From assembly GCA_004802705.1 (NCBI GenBank), contig SGPL01000336.1:1-37728 (forward strand): a stretch of 37,728 nt of DNA, read 5' to 3'. Position 1 is the first letter of the stretch. Each line of letters starts with the position of its first letter. The position numbers were made by a program, and so were the translations under genes. The stretch comes from Bondarzewia mesenterica (lineage: Eukaryota; Basidiomycota; Agaricomycetes; Russulales; Bondarzewiaceae). This document shows positions 22,395 to 33,612 of this stretch, one piece after another. The notes under the pieces were generated by a model. That model saw nothing but the letters and a program-made list of their open reading frames with translations, ran no database searches and was not told the origin of the DNA.

Positions 22395-23114
22395 ATGCCT
22401 CTTCCCCTCGTTGCGCCTCTCTTTCCTGCGGGCAGGGAACCTCTTCCCCCAGGCATGACAGAGGATGACCGCGCCCAATTCCTGCAGGCGAAGAAGTATC
22501 AAGATTACATGACTGCTGGCGCCGAGTCGTGTATCGCCAAAACAGTGCTCGCAGGCGGCGGAGGTCTGTCAACCGTTGCTTTTCCATGCTTACCACCCTC
22601 ATCCCCAATGCTAAAACAGGCTTCGCAATCGGCGCGTTCTTTTCCATGATGTCAGCTTCATTTGCGTATGAGGATCCCCTGCTACGACAGTCGACGCAAG
22701 CTGGGTTGAATAACACGCAGAAAGTGACGGAAATATTCAAGGAAATGGGCCGAGGGATGTGGAAAAGTGGCAAAGGCTTTGGCAAGGTCGGTGCACTGTT
22801 TGCTGGGATCGAATGTGTCATGGAGTCGGTGAGTGTCACATTTACCCTCATCACGTCCGCATCTCAGTTCATAGGTGTTGGATGTCAGTACCGCGCGCGG
22901 AATGATATGGTCAACCCCATTGCGGCTGGCTTCGTCGCCGGCGGCATCTTGGCACGAAAATCTGGGCCAAAGGCGGTACTTGGAGGCGGCCTGGCATTTG
23001 CGGCGTTCTCAGCAGCAATTGATCTCTTTTTACGAAGAGAAACACCAGAGTATGATCATGCTTATCAGTTGTTTTTATGCACCTTTTGCTGACTTTGGCA
23101 TTAGCGATGATTGA
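22395..23114 (+). CDS. TIM22: Mitochondrial import inner membrane translocase subunit TIM22
   Basis: TIM22 forms the channel of the carrier translocase, which inserts multi-span carrier proteins into the mitochondrial inner membrane. Four exons join in frame: 22395-22563, 22620-22828, 22889-23049 and 23105-23114, giving 182 residues, the usual size. Hydrophilic MTEDDRAQFLQAKKYQDYM is followed by ESCIAKTVLAGGGGFAIGAF, the Cys-bearing first membrane segment of the Tim17/22/23 fold, then GKVGALFAGIECVMES with the second conserved Cys, YRARNDMVNPIAAGFVAGG and a glycine-rich last segment. The final coding exon is only 10 nt including the stop. Introns are 55-60 nt. No frame break was found. Confidence 0.9.
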
Positions 23115-24319
23115 ACGCCTTGGTGGTAGACTAATTTATTGTCGCATATTGTATCTCATCTCATCATCGCACGCACTAATTGCATCTGCATCTACTCTGG
23201 AACCCATGGTGTTTCTATTGAACTTGACTTCGTGATAAAACCAGTCGTCGGCCCTCATTTGCCCTATTCTGAAACAAGGTCCGGTCCGCGGGCTCCAAGG
23301 AGTCTCGATTATACATCAACCAGGTAAGTTGACGTGCGGCAAATCGCCATAGAGAAATAATGGTTTGCCAGGTCTTATGCTAAAGATCATCGTAATTTGC
23401 GTCGATCAGGCAAGTATGGCGGTACGACCTAAATTCCACGGTCTGTTCTCGTCGCTTGATATCTTGTGTCGCAGTCATGCTGAATGAGAATATGGTATCA
23501 TCCTCCATCGAAGTAGAACAGGTTTTCTCTGTAGTCGTCCCCGACCATCTCGGCTGGCGGTTCCGAATTTGAGGGGGCGTATCCTGAACTACTTCAATTG
23601 GAAGTAGGTGCGACATCGCCAATCTTGCATCATGATATTGATTCAGAAGGTCCCTGCTCGAAAGCCAGCCGATAGAGTGTTGTTCGTCTGGCCAGGCTGT
23701 GAGCTCTGGTGTTGGATTATCAGATTTGCAAACTGCTCTGGCCGCACGTACTTCCAGTCCGCCTATAGTCTTCAAATAAGACCAGAGGCTCGTCTATCTC
23801 ATCTTCCTGCAGAGTGCATCCGAAGCCTTACATTCAGATCAGATGATCACAAACCATAGCAGGCACTCCATCATGAAAACTGGTCGTTTGAGTGGAGATT
23901 TCCCTGCTTGATACTGATGGCAGGCGCTCATCTTCATACCTAGGTCATCAGATGACGGCGCAAGGAGCACTGCTCTTTGAGTCTGAGAAGACGATGTCTG
24001 GCAAGTGTTTACCACACTTCTGTGATTCTTCCTCCGCCGACGGATTTTCAAGCTGTCCAGAATCCCAGGATTAGTTATTGCTCGGCCTTTCACCAAAATC
24101 ATAAATCCGCGTATACTTCGAGAATCAGAGATAGATGATACTGGATCGAATTGTCCCAGCGCGTCAGACTGTTCTATCAGGACCCTGCTTTATGCACAGA
24201 ATAGCGTCCTTCGTTCGGGTTCCTTGTGTAACTCAGCGCCCGATTACTCTCGAAATCATGGATCCATAAAGCCTGAATGGTGTAACCTGTTCATCCTTCA
24301 CCTCCGTCTGCTTTCTGCC
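23115..24319. other. Intergenic region with a weak minus-strand gene candidate
   Basis: About 1.2 kb between TIM22 and the DUF6533 gene. The only notable content is a pair of minus-strand open frames, listed separately. No RNA gene or repeat is seen. Confidence 0.4.
23380..24102 (-). CDS. Possible hypothetical protein
   Basis: Two minus-strand open frames, about 24102-23839 (start near MILVKGRAITNPGIL) and about 23760-23380 (131 codons, ending CLIDANYDDL), could be exons of one gene; an AG-ending tract near 23763 could serve as acceptor. The second frame has a balanced amino-acid mix, is rich in Thr, Ser, Arg and Asp, and has no membrane segment. I recognise no domain. It could equally be the tail of a lost gene or chance open frame. 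Confidence 0.22.
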
Positions 24320-26084
24320 ATGGATTCACAATTGAAGGCGGAGCTCGGTCGTTTGCTGCAGACTCGAAAGCATATGAACATGAACACGGTATGTCTTTGG
24401 CATGTATCCGAAGGACTTATTCTCAATGGTTTGACAGTATCTGGACGGTGAGAATCGCATGATGCTTGCCTCGCATATCCCATGTGCTGACTTTCGGTCT
24501 GCAGTCTGTGCCTTCACTATCCTGGTGAGCCTATATGTTTTCCGCCTCCGCTGCTATCTTGACGTCTGCACACCTGCCAGGTATATGACTATACATTGAC
24601 CTTCGAGTATGAGGTGAAGTACATGTGGAATTCAAAGTGCAGCTTGATCAAAGTTCTCTTCTTCGCCACTCGATACCCTGCATTCATGGACATGTCCCTA
24701 GTCCTCTATCGTCAGTTGTTGGCCTAACTGAAAGCTAATCAAACGACCCACTTCCTTTTATACACTCAGATCAATTTGGTCACAATCTGTCCGCTGATCT
24801 TTGCTCTCAACTGTATCAGGCTACAGGCTGTAATAACCCCTTTCTATTCTCACAGCACGCTCAAGTAGACTGAAAACGATCTGTTCCAGGGATGTTCATC
24901 GGAGGAGTTGCTATCGCGATGGGTGCGTCTGGTAGCTTGTTACGGGAGGAAAGCCAACGACACTGAAATGTACCTATTGGCAGTCATCATAATGCTGCGT
25001 ACCTGGGCCATATGGGGCCGAATGAAGACCATCGGATGTGGCCTTGTATCTCTGTTTATCATCACCTTGGCTCCTGCCTGCACACTACTAGCTCGGTTCA
25101 TCAAATCACTCAGTTGTGCGTGGTGTGAACTCACTCCGTCTATATTATCACTGACCTCAGTCTATGTATTAGTCATTCCAATTTCAACTCTTGGATCGTT
25201 AACTGATGGAAGGGGATGCTTGGTGACCAGAGCAGATGAAACGATTCTAGGCGGGTATATCTGCCTGACAGTCTTTGACACTGGTTTGTTGTAAAGAATG
25301 TCCACATTACGGGTTTTCGGTTTTGACTTGATTCCTTCCCAGTCATTGTTCTCCTCACAATCATCAAGGTTATCAGACTACGGAAACGTAGGAAAGCTTC
25401 GTCGTCCACGACATTCAAGACTGACCGGCACGTAGTGCACAGCAAAACACTTTCTACTTTGGTCGTCACGATGTACAGGGATGGTAAGCAAGCATATAGA
25501 TCGTCAATTTTGCGTCGTCCAATTTGAAACATGTGGGTACAGGTCTATTATATTATGTGGTGCTTCTCGGTACGTTTTTCACATCTGTCCCCGTGGCGAT
25601 TGTTCTGATTGAGGGGAAAGTGTTATCCGTGGTGAGCGTGGTCATTCTCTTGGCCGTCTCGGTAGGCCTCCATTTCCTTTCAGCTGGCCCTGCGCGTATT
25701 TTTTTATCCCACTTTCCTCGCAGATAGAGTTCGTGATCCTTCTTATGGCGTACGTGGAGCCAATTCATTGGCGATGTCAGATTTTTCTCGAGTCTGATTT
25801 CCGGGATTTTGCCTAGTTTGCAGCGGGTCACGTATTCTGTCCTATCGGCTCGCATACTGCTGCATATCCGCAAAGTGGCTAGCGTAAACGAGTGGCAGTC
25901 TTCATTGGGGTCAATGACAAAGCTGGTAATCCGCAGACCCGAAGAAATGGCAACAGGTAAGAAGGTGCTCATGTATACTATCCGAATCCATTGTTTTACC
26001 TTGGACATCGCAGAAACTGGTGCCTTGGAACTTTCGAGAGTTGGTGTTGGTGTTCAACTTAGCGATATGGAGGGAAGACTTTGA
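24320..26084 (+). CDS. DUF6533-type seven-helix membrane protein
   Basis: This is a multi-span protein of a family expanded in Agaricomycetes and often likened to G-protein-coupled receptors; no ligand is known. Thirteen exons join in frame (357 residues): 24320-24388, 24438-24447, 24505-24524, 24581-24710, 24770-24829, 24890-24922, 24984-25115, 25161-25283, 25343-25483, 25543-25661, 25724-25749, 25817-25956 and 26014-26084. The DUF6533 core is clear in exon 4: VYDYTLTFEYEVKYMW, then SLIKVLFFATRYPAFMD. Later segments fit the family layout: HQFGHNLSADLCSQLYQATG, IIMLRTWAIWGRMK, VIVLLTIIKVIRLRKRRKA, YRDGLLYYVVLL and LQRVTYSVLSARILLHIRK. The tail is hydrophilic. Exons 2, 3 and 11 are only 10, 20 and 26 nt. 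The 45-nt intron 25116-25160 is the least certain. It converges with the TRK gene. Confidence 0.8.
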
Positions 26085-26623
26085 TCATGACTAGACCCCG
26101 GTTACCTGGGTCACACTTTTTCTTTGAAAGTTGCAGGGAGATTTTGAGGAGGCACGAATATTTATTTTGTTGGATCCTAGGGCCTGATTTGTTGCGAAGT
26201 TGCAATTGTTGCATGAATAGTTCTTTTTGGCGTCAATGAAGCCTTCGCGCTGTTTCGTATCCTGTAGCTGTGCCAAGCGTGAAGTTCGAGCGGCCGGCCA
26301 AACCTACTCACCGCTCACAGATGTGTAGTAGTGACACGGCGACTAGCGTTGACCACCGTCGTTGCAGAATACATACGCTGCACAACGTAAGCCCAAGGAG
26401 CAAGGATACATGCATAGTAATATCGGTCAATCTCATAATACTCTATATCGACTGGGATAGCATGCAGTAAAACTACAAACATCATATACGGCTCTATCAA
26501 TCATCGCCGAATCGCAGATATTGATGCGGTGCATCAGCTGCCAAAGCAAAGCGAATGAAATAGCTATGCGGGGGTATAGATAAACGAAGGTGAAAACGGA
26601 GTGGGTGGGAAGTAACATTTGTG
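26085..26623. other. Convergent intergenic region
   Basis: The 3' ends of the DUF6533 gene (plus) and the TRK gene (minus) face each other across 539 nt. It holds only short open frames and no recognised element. Confidence 0.5.
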
Positions 26624-29600
26624 TTATCCTTTTCCACATATCGTAAAAACTATGTCATGGCACCCTGCCATTAGCTCTCTCTGTACTCGTTTGAACAAGA
26701 TGTGAGGGTCGATGTCGATGTTCTGCAGCATCATGTATCGAGCCCGACCCGACATTATGGCCTGTCGCGATTGTCGGTACACTCACCAAGCTCGCCCTGC
26801 GTCTGTGTGAAGGCGCGGGACTCCTCGGCTCTCCATCTTCGTTTTGGCTATACTCAACGGGAAGCAAGACAGCACGGTCGATGGCAACAGGCAGCCCACG
26901 ATGCCGGCCGCGAAGCATCACCGCACAGACAATCAATTTTGATAGTGGGCGGAAAGCCCCAGAAAAAGAGTAGTTCGCCTAAAGACCGGTTGTTCAAGGA
27001 CAATATCTGACATCTAGACATGCCATAACTCACGTATGGAACGCCTAAGCTCAAACCAACGGTGCCGTAGGCGGAGACCAGTTCAAATACTGTAGCATCA
27101 TCGATATCAGGAAGTGGTCTATCTCGATATAGATGTACTCACGGATACTGAAGATGTTAAACCAGCCGCTGTTCTCTGGATTCATGAGCCGATCACGCTG
27201 ATCACGGAAAACACATGAACATCAAGGGTGCATCCATAATTTGGAAAACCTACCTCGATGATACAGACAAGGAACAAGGCCAAGGCAAGCCACCACATAT
27301 CTTTTGTGAAGAAATCAGGTTTATTTTCAATAGATACTCGGCGAAGATCGTTACCAAATGCAAGTTGTTTACGGGCGTGCATCGTGAGATAACGACTCCA
27401 AACGGTTATTCTTGCACCCGACGTTGAAAAATCATCTTCGGCATCGGATTCTTCATCCTCAGGATAGATACCGAGTGATCTTTCTTCGTATACGTTAGTG
27501 GAGCGTACGCTTACGTATGAAGGGAGTTTATGTTTAGTCATGAAAAGAGCTGGTGTGTGAGATGTGGTACCTCATGGCAATGGGATCTGCCCAATCGAAG
27601 GAAAGATGGTGAGTGGCTGAAGTACATAGGTGTTAATTGACAGACAACGCTTACAGACGCTGATATACATCATGATGACATACAGCACTCTGTTCAAAAG
27701 CTTTATCAGAGATATTCTGGAAGTTGAGAGAGGCCCACATACTTAAGAGCTGGTGCAACAGTAGACAACGACACTATTATAAAGCCTGCGGACCGAACGG
27801 CCAAGGCTTGGAGTAATCCATCGATGAACCGCATACCGATGGGAATGCTGTCTATTGCCGAGTTTCCAATATCGAGCACAAGAAAGAAGAACCAATCTGT
27901 TCCGCTATAAGGGCAGCATTGAACCGCGTGCAGATTAGCATACATACAGATCAGATCCGATATTATCATGGACGTACTTGAGAATTACGAGAATAGTAAG
28001 AAGAAACCATGTCTGATGAGACGGGAAAAGATATATGAAACACCTGCGAGGATGGTCTAGAAGAAAATGTAGGGTTTCGTTGATTCGCGAATTCCTTGGG
28101 AACAACTTCGAAATGATCCATCTGCGAAAACGTGAACTTCACATAGTTCATGTCAGAAGAATGACTATGAAACTCACATTGACAGTCGTAAACTGAAGCA
28201 TCGCACTCATGAGTCAGGATGGAGAAAAGCCTGATATGAATAAGGACGTACAAGATGGGCTGTGAAAATGCGTGTCAGCCGCATACGCGGTATCGTTAAT
28301 TTTATGTAGTTGCTCACGAAAGCGGTGTTTCCAGCAAGAATCAAGATTCCCATAATGATGATCATTGGATAGGCCGATTGGAAAGGGATCATAGACTGGT
28401 CGCTCAAAGACATCCCTGCGTTCGTGTACGCAGAGACTACTTGGAAGAATGCGAACCTAGAAATTCGCTATGAGACAAGAACAAGAGAGATAAGACAGCA
28501 ACATAGACTTGCCAACCCGGAAGTACAGGCCTATGTTCTGCCGGCGGCGAAAGCGCGGGCTTCCATCTCGGTATTGACATGTAAGGTCCAATGACCGTAA
28601 ATGCCAACATCTGTATGAGGATATGGTACTAGATTTCGTGTTCGCGATGAGCTTCGTCAGAAGGGAACGCCTTTCCTTGCTTACCCCAGCAACGATCCAA
28701 AGAAGAGCGGTGAGCGCACGGTACTCCACCCCACCCAGTTCCTCAAGCTGCTCATTCGTCAAAGCATGAAACACGGAATTCCGCCCTACTATCGCGCTGA
28801 AAGAGATGTAAGGGACGACCTTGGTCACAGCCGATGGCACGCCGGGGCGGTGGGACGTGACCGTCATTGTTCGCGGCATTGTCACCGTGCGATTGAGACG
28901 ACGCTTCAAACTGGGGAAGAAGAATGTGATGATGTTGGAGACAATCTCGGGTGGCCATGGAAATCCGCCAAAGTCTAACTCGTTCCTTCGATTTGGGGTT
29001 GACTGGTGCGTGTGTGTTGTACCCGTACGACCGATCGATGAAGAACGTCGAGTACCACCTGGCCCTATGTTAAAGTGGATGAGGATGACATAGCGGTGAT
29101 AAAAAGCTATTCGTACTGTGAGGCTCAGAGTCGATCGTCTCGATTGTTGGACGACGATGTGCCATATCAGGTAAAATTGAGCCGTGCTCAGGTCTACTTG
29201 GATCAACAGAGCGGGGACGTGATCTTCGAGGCGGCGGTGCAAATTCAATAGTTTGAGTCCTTGGTACCGGAAAAGTTTCAGACCCCTCCACCAAAGGATG
29301 CCCATGCGTCATGTTGAAAGTCTCAAAACGTTGCATGTGGTTTCCTAATGTGCATTGCCGTTCACCCTACTCCTGCAATATGTGGATGACTTTACTTACC
29401 CGCTGGATGAGGTGCAGCCTTTCCAGGATCCGACAATCGGCGGCTGTAGCTTAGAGATGAATTCTCGACGTCGAGAAGGATGTAAGATCCTCGCTAAACT
29501 GACCTGCGTCGATGTGCTGGTCTTCCTACTCGTTCACTACCGTCGGATGCTTCCTCCGACGAGGAATCAGTTGAAGTAGAGCGATCCGGATTTGACGGCA

Positions 29601-30513
29601 TGGACTCGTCCGCAAACGCCAATTGTCGTGTTTGCTCCCGTGGCGGCTCTTGGCCTTCCACATCCACAAATTTCGAGGGGCTCTCACTGATCCAGCCGCT
29701 CGGGTTGACCAATTTGGGCGCATCATCCATTCTCCGAATCATATCTGGACGAAGTCTCCGAGTCTCGCTCGCTCCGCTTTTCCGTTCTTTAGGAGGCGCG
29801 GCATTTGTTGGCGCGTTCAAATCTTCTTGACCGACCTTTTCATCTATTGGATGGAGCCGTGTCCCACGACGAAAGAGACTAGCCATGCGGATTCTCCACG
29901 ATTTTGGAGACTCGACTTGCGCATCTAGCGCTGAAGGTACAGCTCTGCGAGCCGCAGCAGCCACTATGTTTTCGCACCGGATGGTGAACATTCGTCTGGC
30001 GGGTGACCGAGTGTGCAGGTGCAATAAATAATACTCAGATGTGAGTCCTGATGAAGTATGAATGCAGCGAAGACCCACCTCCTGATGTATACCACTATCC
30101 ATGACACGAACACCTTTTTGAATGAGCATGGTCAGTACGTTAATTAATCTTCCACTTTGTCTTTTGGAAAACGCACCGGACTGCCCAAGCACATCTGGAT
30201 CACAAGTATCGTTTGCTGCCATCCTGTGAGTCCAGACAAGTCGACGGTAGCGAGACCGCTCTCTGTCATTGCACTGACTGAGTTATACAGTGCGTCGATG
30301 TAGTCGACAGGATAACGGCCATTGCTCGCAAAAAAGATTGCTGAGAAAATGAGAGGAGTGAACGTGCTACAAGATTTGCAACATTTTCAGTGCTCATAGA
30401 CCAAAGTAATGTTCAAACACGTACAAGAAGATAATATGAATTCGAAAGAAATTGAGATGTCGAGTTATCGGGTAAAAGAAAGAAAGCTTAGATTCGGATT
30501 CCGGCGAAGGCAT
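26624..30513 (-). CDS. TRK-family high-affinity potassium transporter
   Basis: A plasma-membrane potassium uptake protein of the fungal Trk/HKT superfamily. Twenty-one exons join with no frame break (898 residues): 30513-30425, 30366-30177, 30113-30079, 29995-29504, 29443-29400, 29344-29117, 29064-28685, 28628-28513, 28456-28318, 28259-28252, 28192-28178, 28121-27978, 27904-27743, 27689-27655, 27586-27571, 27509-27355, 27300-27254, 27197-27143, 27089-27034, 26978-26787 and 26722-26624. The four pore loops with their filter glycines are visible: SAMTESGLATVDLSG (about 55), SAYTNAGMSL (about 530), AVRSAGF (about 655) and SAYGTVGLSLG (about 790). A long cytoplasmic loop (about 110-440) precedes ISFSAIVGRNSVF and EELGGVEYRAL. 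MLRGRHRGLPVAIDRAV marks the C-terminal part. The frame is open for 49 codons upstream, but the first in-frame ATG is 30513. The intron 28512-28457 starts with GC. Confidence 0.9.
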
Positions 30514-31994
30514 TCCCGTGATGAAGTCAGGATAAGTGGGCCTCCTTGAAGGTTCCTGTCGTAGTGTTCGTAAATTGTTGAGCAGCGAGCTCCTCGTCGC
30601 GAATGGCGGAGGAAATGAGTGCCATTTCCGCGTGGAAAAGAAGGAACTACGACATAGCACGTGCGTGGCGTGGCCTATGTGAACTCGGCTGATTGGTTAC
30701 CATTTAAAACATTTATTACGTAAAATAATGTTCCCGTATCAAGGAATTCGTTCTTTTATTTCCTACTCAGAATTCGTGGGCATTACAAAATTTGTAGCAA
30801 AGTGTCTGGTCCCACTACACTCCAAAAATTGCCAGCTTCGAAGTCCGATGTTTTTACTACAATCAAATCTGGGTCATTTTAAAGTCCGAAAAGTCCGATT
30901 CTCACGACTTAAACCGGCCCAAAAACACAGCGGCCCTCTCTGAACAAACCAAAGGATCTTTATTCAAGGGAGAATTCGTTCGCTACATAAGTCGCGATAA
31001 TCAGTCTTCAAAGCTTCAAGCTTCGAGCTCAAGTAGGCTCAAGCTTCAAATTTTGAAGAAACTGGCAAGCGGGAGGAAATTCTAATGCGTCGACACGCTA
31101 CCGCACGTGACTTTCCTGCTGTCTGAACGAAGGTGAGCTCGAGTGGATATACGTAGATATGATTATGCGTTGACCAAAGAGCCTTTAAATCGAACCTTCG
31201 AGACATTTCTGATAGAAATACCCTTCCAGCACGCCAACAAACGAGGCCAGTGAGCACGGTGCTTACTTGGTCAAATTTGCCCAAGGTGTCACTTTGCGGT
31301 CGGCTTTTCAGCACCGACTCTGGCTTGTGTATCCTTCCAATTTTCAAACCGCACTAACTCCGCGGTTTTTTTTCTCAGCGTCGCTCATAATCAGCTGTGC
31401 ATGTTGTAGGCATGCAGCATTGACAGACCCGAGGAGGATGCAGGATTACTGACTTACACCGGTGCGTGGTGCAGTCTACATTAGCCTAGTTCATTTACAA
31501 CTATGAAGGCAGATTTCATTTTCATTTGAAAGAAGTAATTTTGGTACCAGCATCGGATCCAGCGGCGCTTGCGGACATCAGCATGGGTGGGCTTCTATTT
31601 CTGCCAAGAGTGATTAGCTGCTCATCTGTCAGTCACGGACGCATCGTCTCCGTGTTCGAGTTGTCAGTGATATTCATTTTCTCCGCTGGCAATCCCTCTC
31701 CTGGATGTATCATTGGCTGGCGTCCACATCTGGTGCGGTTCTATGCGGACAAGAGCTCAGTAGATCACACGCCATGGACTCTCCATATGCCAGCTTTTGT
31801 CATCATGGTCTTTCAAAGGCATGCTCGGGGAGGCGCTTGTATTTTGAAACCGATTGGAGGTCTCCAACTGCCCAGACGTATAAAAAAGCTTCGTTGCCAG
31901 GGTTCTCGTCTAACAACCCACTCGAGCATTCCTCGACTCTCACTAGAACCTCCAACCTTCTCTCATACATACCCTTCAATCGGTATCTTCTACA
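30514..31994. other. Divergent intergenic region between TRK and the PEP-mutase-like gene
   Basis: About 1.5 kb. On the TRK side a CCAAT word (minus) lies at about 30693-30697 and a CACGTG word at 30658-30663. At about 31008-31058 there is a run of AAGCTTCAAG/CTCAAG-like words. A plus-strand open frame (31526-32032) overlaps the next start and has no motif. A TATAAAAAAG word at about 31878-31887 lies roughly 110 nt upstream of the ATG at 31995 and is a good TATA-box candidate. Confidence 0.45.
31878..31887 (+). promoter_or_regulatory. Putative TATA box of the PEP-mutase-like gene
   Basis: The sequence TATAAAAAAG lies about 110 nt before the start codon at 31995 and is followed by a C/T-rich leader, as expected for a well-expressed fungal gene. 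The call rests on position and sequence alone. Confidence 0.45.
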
Positions 31995-33612
31995 ATGTCT
32001 CCTGGTATGGATTACGCCCCAAAAAGCTCTGAGGAGACCACTGTCTCTTCTCCCCCCGCTCCGCCTGCTGAGCCAGAGTCGAACGGTGTCCCCAGCGTCC
32101 CAGCGGCCTTGAGCGATCCCACGTCCAAACCCTACTACAACCCCCGATTAGACCCAACAAACTATCTCGAAGGCGAGCTCTCATGGAATCCCGCAACGAG
32201 GCTCAGGCAGATGCTCGCTCGTCCAGGAATTGTGGTATGTATTATCTTCTATCATCGAAACGATGGGCCATTGTATCTCACCCACGGTTCTAGGTCGCCC
32301 CCGGCATTTGCGATGGTATCAGTGCCCGATGCGCCCTGGAGGCCGGCTTCACTTGCCTCTATCAAAGGTTAGATGAAGATTATGATCTGTCGGTAGTCGG
32401 CTGCTCATCGTCCAACGGCTATTATTAGCGGTGCGGCTACGACCGCCTCCCGCCTCGGCCAACCCGACCTGGCCATCGCCACTCTCAATGACTTCGTTCA
32501 GGTAAATACAGCGCTGGCTCCAACCGTTCAATCAACTTCATTTTCATGACCGTGATCACAGAGCGCCCAGATGGTTTGCAGCTTGGACCCCACTTGCCCA
32601 GTCATCGCTGACGCCGATACCGGGTACGTCTAGTTTCACGACTGTGTATTTTATATTTCTTCTCATTTTTTTCTTTCCCCTCCCATTATTTTTCCTCCAA
32701 TACAGATTTGGTGGTCCCGCCATGGTTGCCCGTACCGTGACGCAATACGCGCGCGCTGGTGTTGCAGGCATGCACATTGAAGACCAAGTTCAGACGAAGC
32801 GCTGCGGTCACCTTCTCGGCAAACAGGTTGTCTCTCGCGAGGAGTTCGTCACCCGCATCCGGGCAGCCGTCATCGCGCGGGACGCGATCCCCGGCGGATC
32901 TGACTTCGTGAGAACCATTGTCTTCTAATCTTTCATCGAACAGGATCGCTAAGGGAGTATACATAGGTCATCATCGGGCGCACGGATTCAGCCCAGGTCC
33001 TTGGAATGGATGAGGCTATCTATAGGCTGAAGCTCGCCGCCGATGCTGGCGCGGATGTCTGCTTCATTGAGGGCGTGCGTACCAAAGATCTTTTGGAGTC
33101 TACCGTCGCAGCGCTTGCGCCTAAGCCTGTAAGACTTAATTTCCCTCTTTGTCCAACGTCATTTTGACCAAATCCTGGTACAGGTCTTGGTCAACGTCAT
33201 CTCCGGTGGTCTCACACCATCGTTCACCTGCCAAGAAGCAGAAGATATGGGCGCAAAGATCATCAGTGAGTGGTTCTCGGCGTGTAACGCCTAACATCTC
33301 TGATTTATGATGTACAGTCTTCTCCCTGGTTTCTTGCGTCGCTGCCGTACACGGGATCCGGGCTGCTATGCGTTCTCTCAAGAAGACCGGCACGGACTTC
33401 GACTCCGCCAGGGGTATGGACCCCAAGGCGTTCTTCGAGGTTATGGGTGAGTCTTATCTCCGCAACCTCTTCATGGCAGCTCCTTCTCACACCGCGATTG
33501 CCCTAACTCCACAATAGGCTTGAACGACGTTGTCCTAGCTCGATGCGCAAGCGGGCGGAAGCGCGTTCCAAGTCGTCTAAACTTGTCGTTTCATCAAATA
33601 TTTATACCATAG
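31995..33612 (+). CDS. Isocitrate lyase/PEP mutase superfamily enzyme (oxaloacetate hydrolase-like), with a C-terminal frame break
   Basis: Members cleave or rearrange C-C or P-C bonds of 2-oxo or hydroxy acids; likely alternatives are oxaloacetate acetylhydrolase (giving oxalate and acetate), 2-methylisocitrate lyase or carboxyPEP mutase. Exons: 31995-32234, 32294-32367, 32429-32501, 32562-32623, 32706-32907, 32967-33128, 33184-33265, 33318-33446 and 33518 onward. A hydrophilic N-terminus of about 65 residues leads to RQMLARPGIVVAPGICDGIS, TASRLGQPD, the metal-site loop DADTGFGG (146-153), and KRCGH (181-185) with the catalytic Cys. IIGRTDS, VLVNVISGGLTP and RGMDPKAFFEVMGLNDVV follow. The frame then runs to 33612 with an unrelated tail. 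One base fewer near 33533-33538 would instead give LDAQAGGSAFQVV and a stop at 33580 (361 residues), which is the family-like ending. Substrate cannot be settled by eye. Confidence 0.82.

Noticed and set aside
28060..28125. Apparent one-base insertion in TRK near GAATTC
   Set aside because: An earlier reading placed the exon frame wrongly. With the acceptor at 28122 the sequence reads WIISKLFPRNSRINETLHFL without any break.
29494..30222. Minus-strand open frame of 242 codons starting MAANDTCDP
   Set aside because: It begins out of frame in the preceding TRK exon and reads through two introns; only its middle part (from 29995) is true TRK coding sequence.
30394..30660. TRK start at 30660
   Set aside because: That position is a GTG, not an ATG; the ATG at 30655 is in another frame and meets a stop after two codons. 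The first in-frame ATG is 30513.
31526..32032. Plus-strand open frame of 168 codons overlapping the start of the PEP-mutase-like gene
   Set aside because: It runs through the probable TATA box and leader of that gene in another frame and has no motif.
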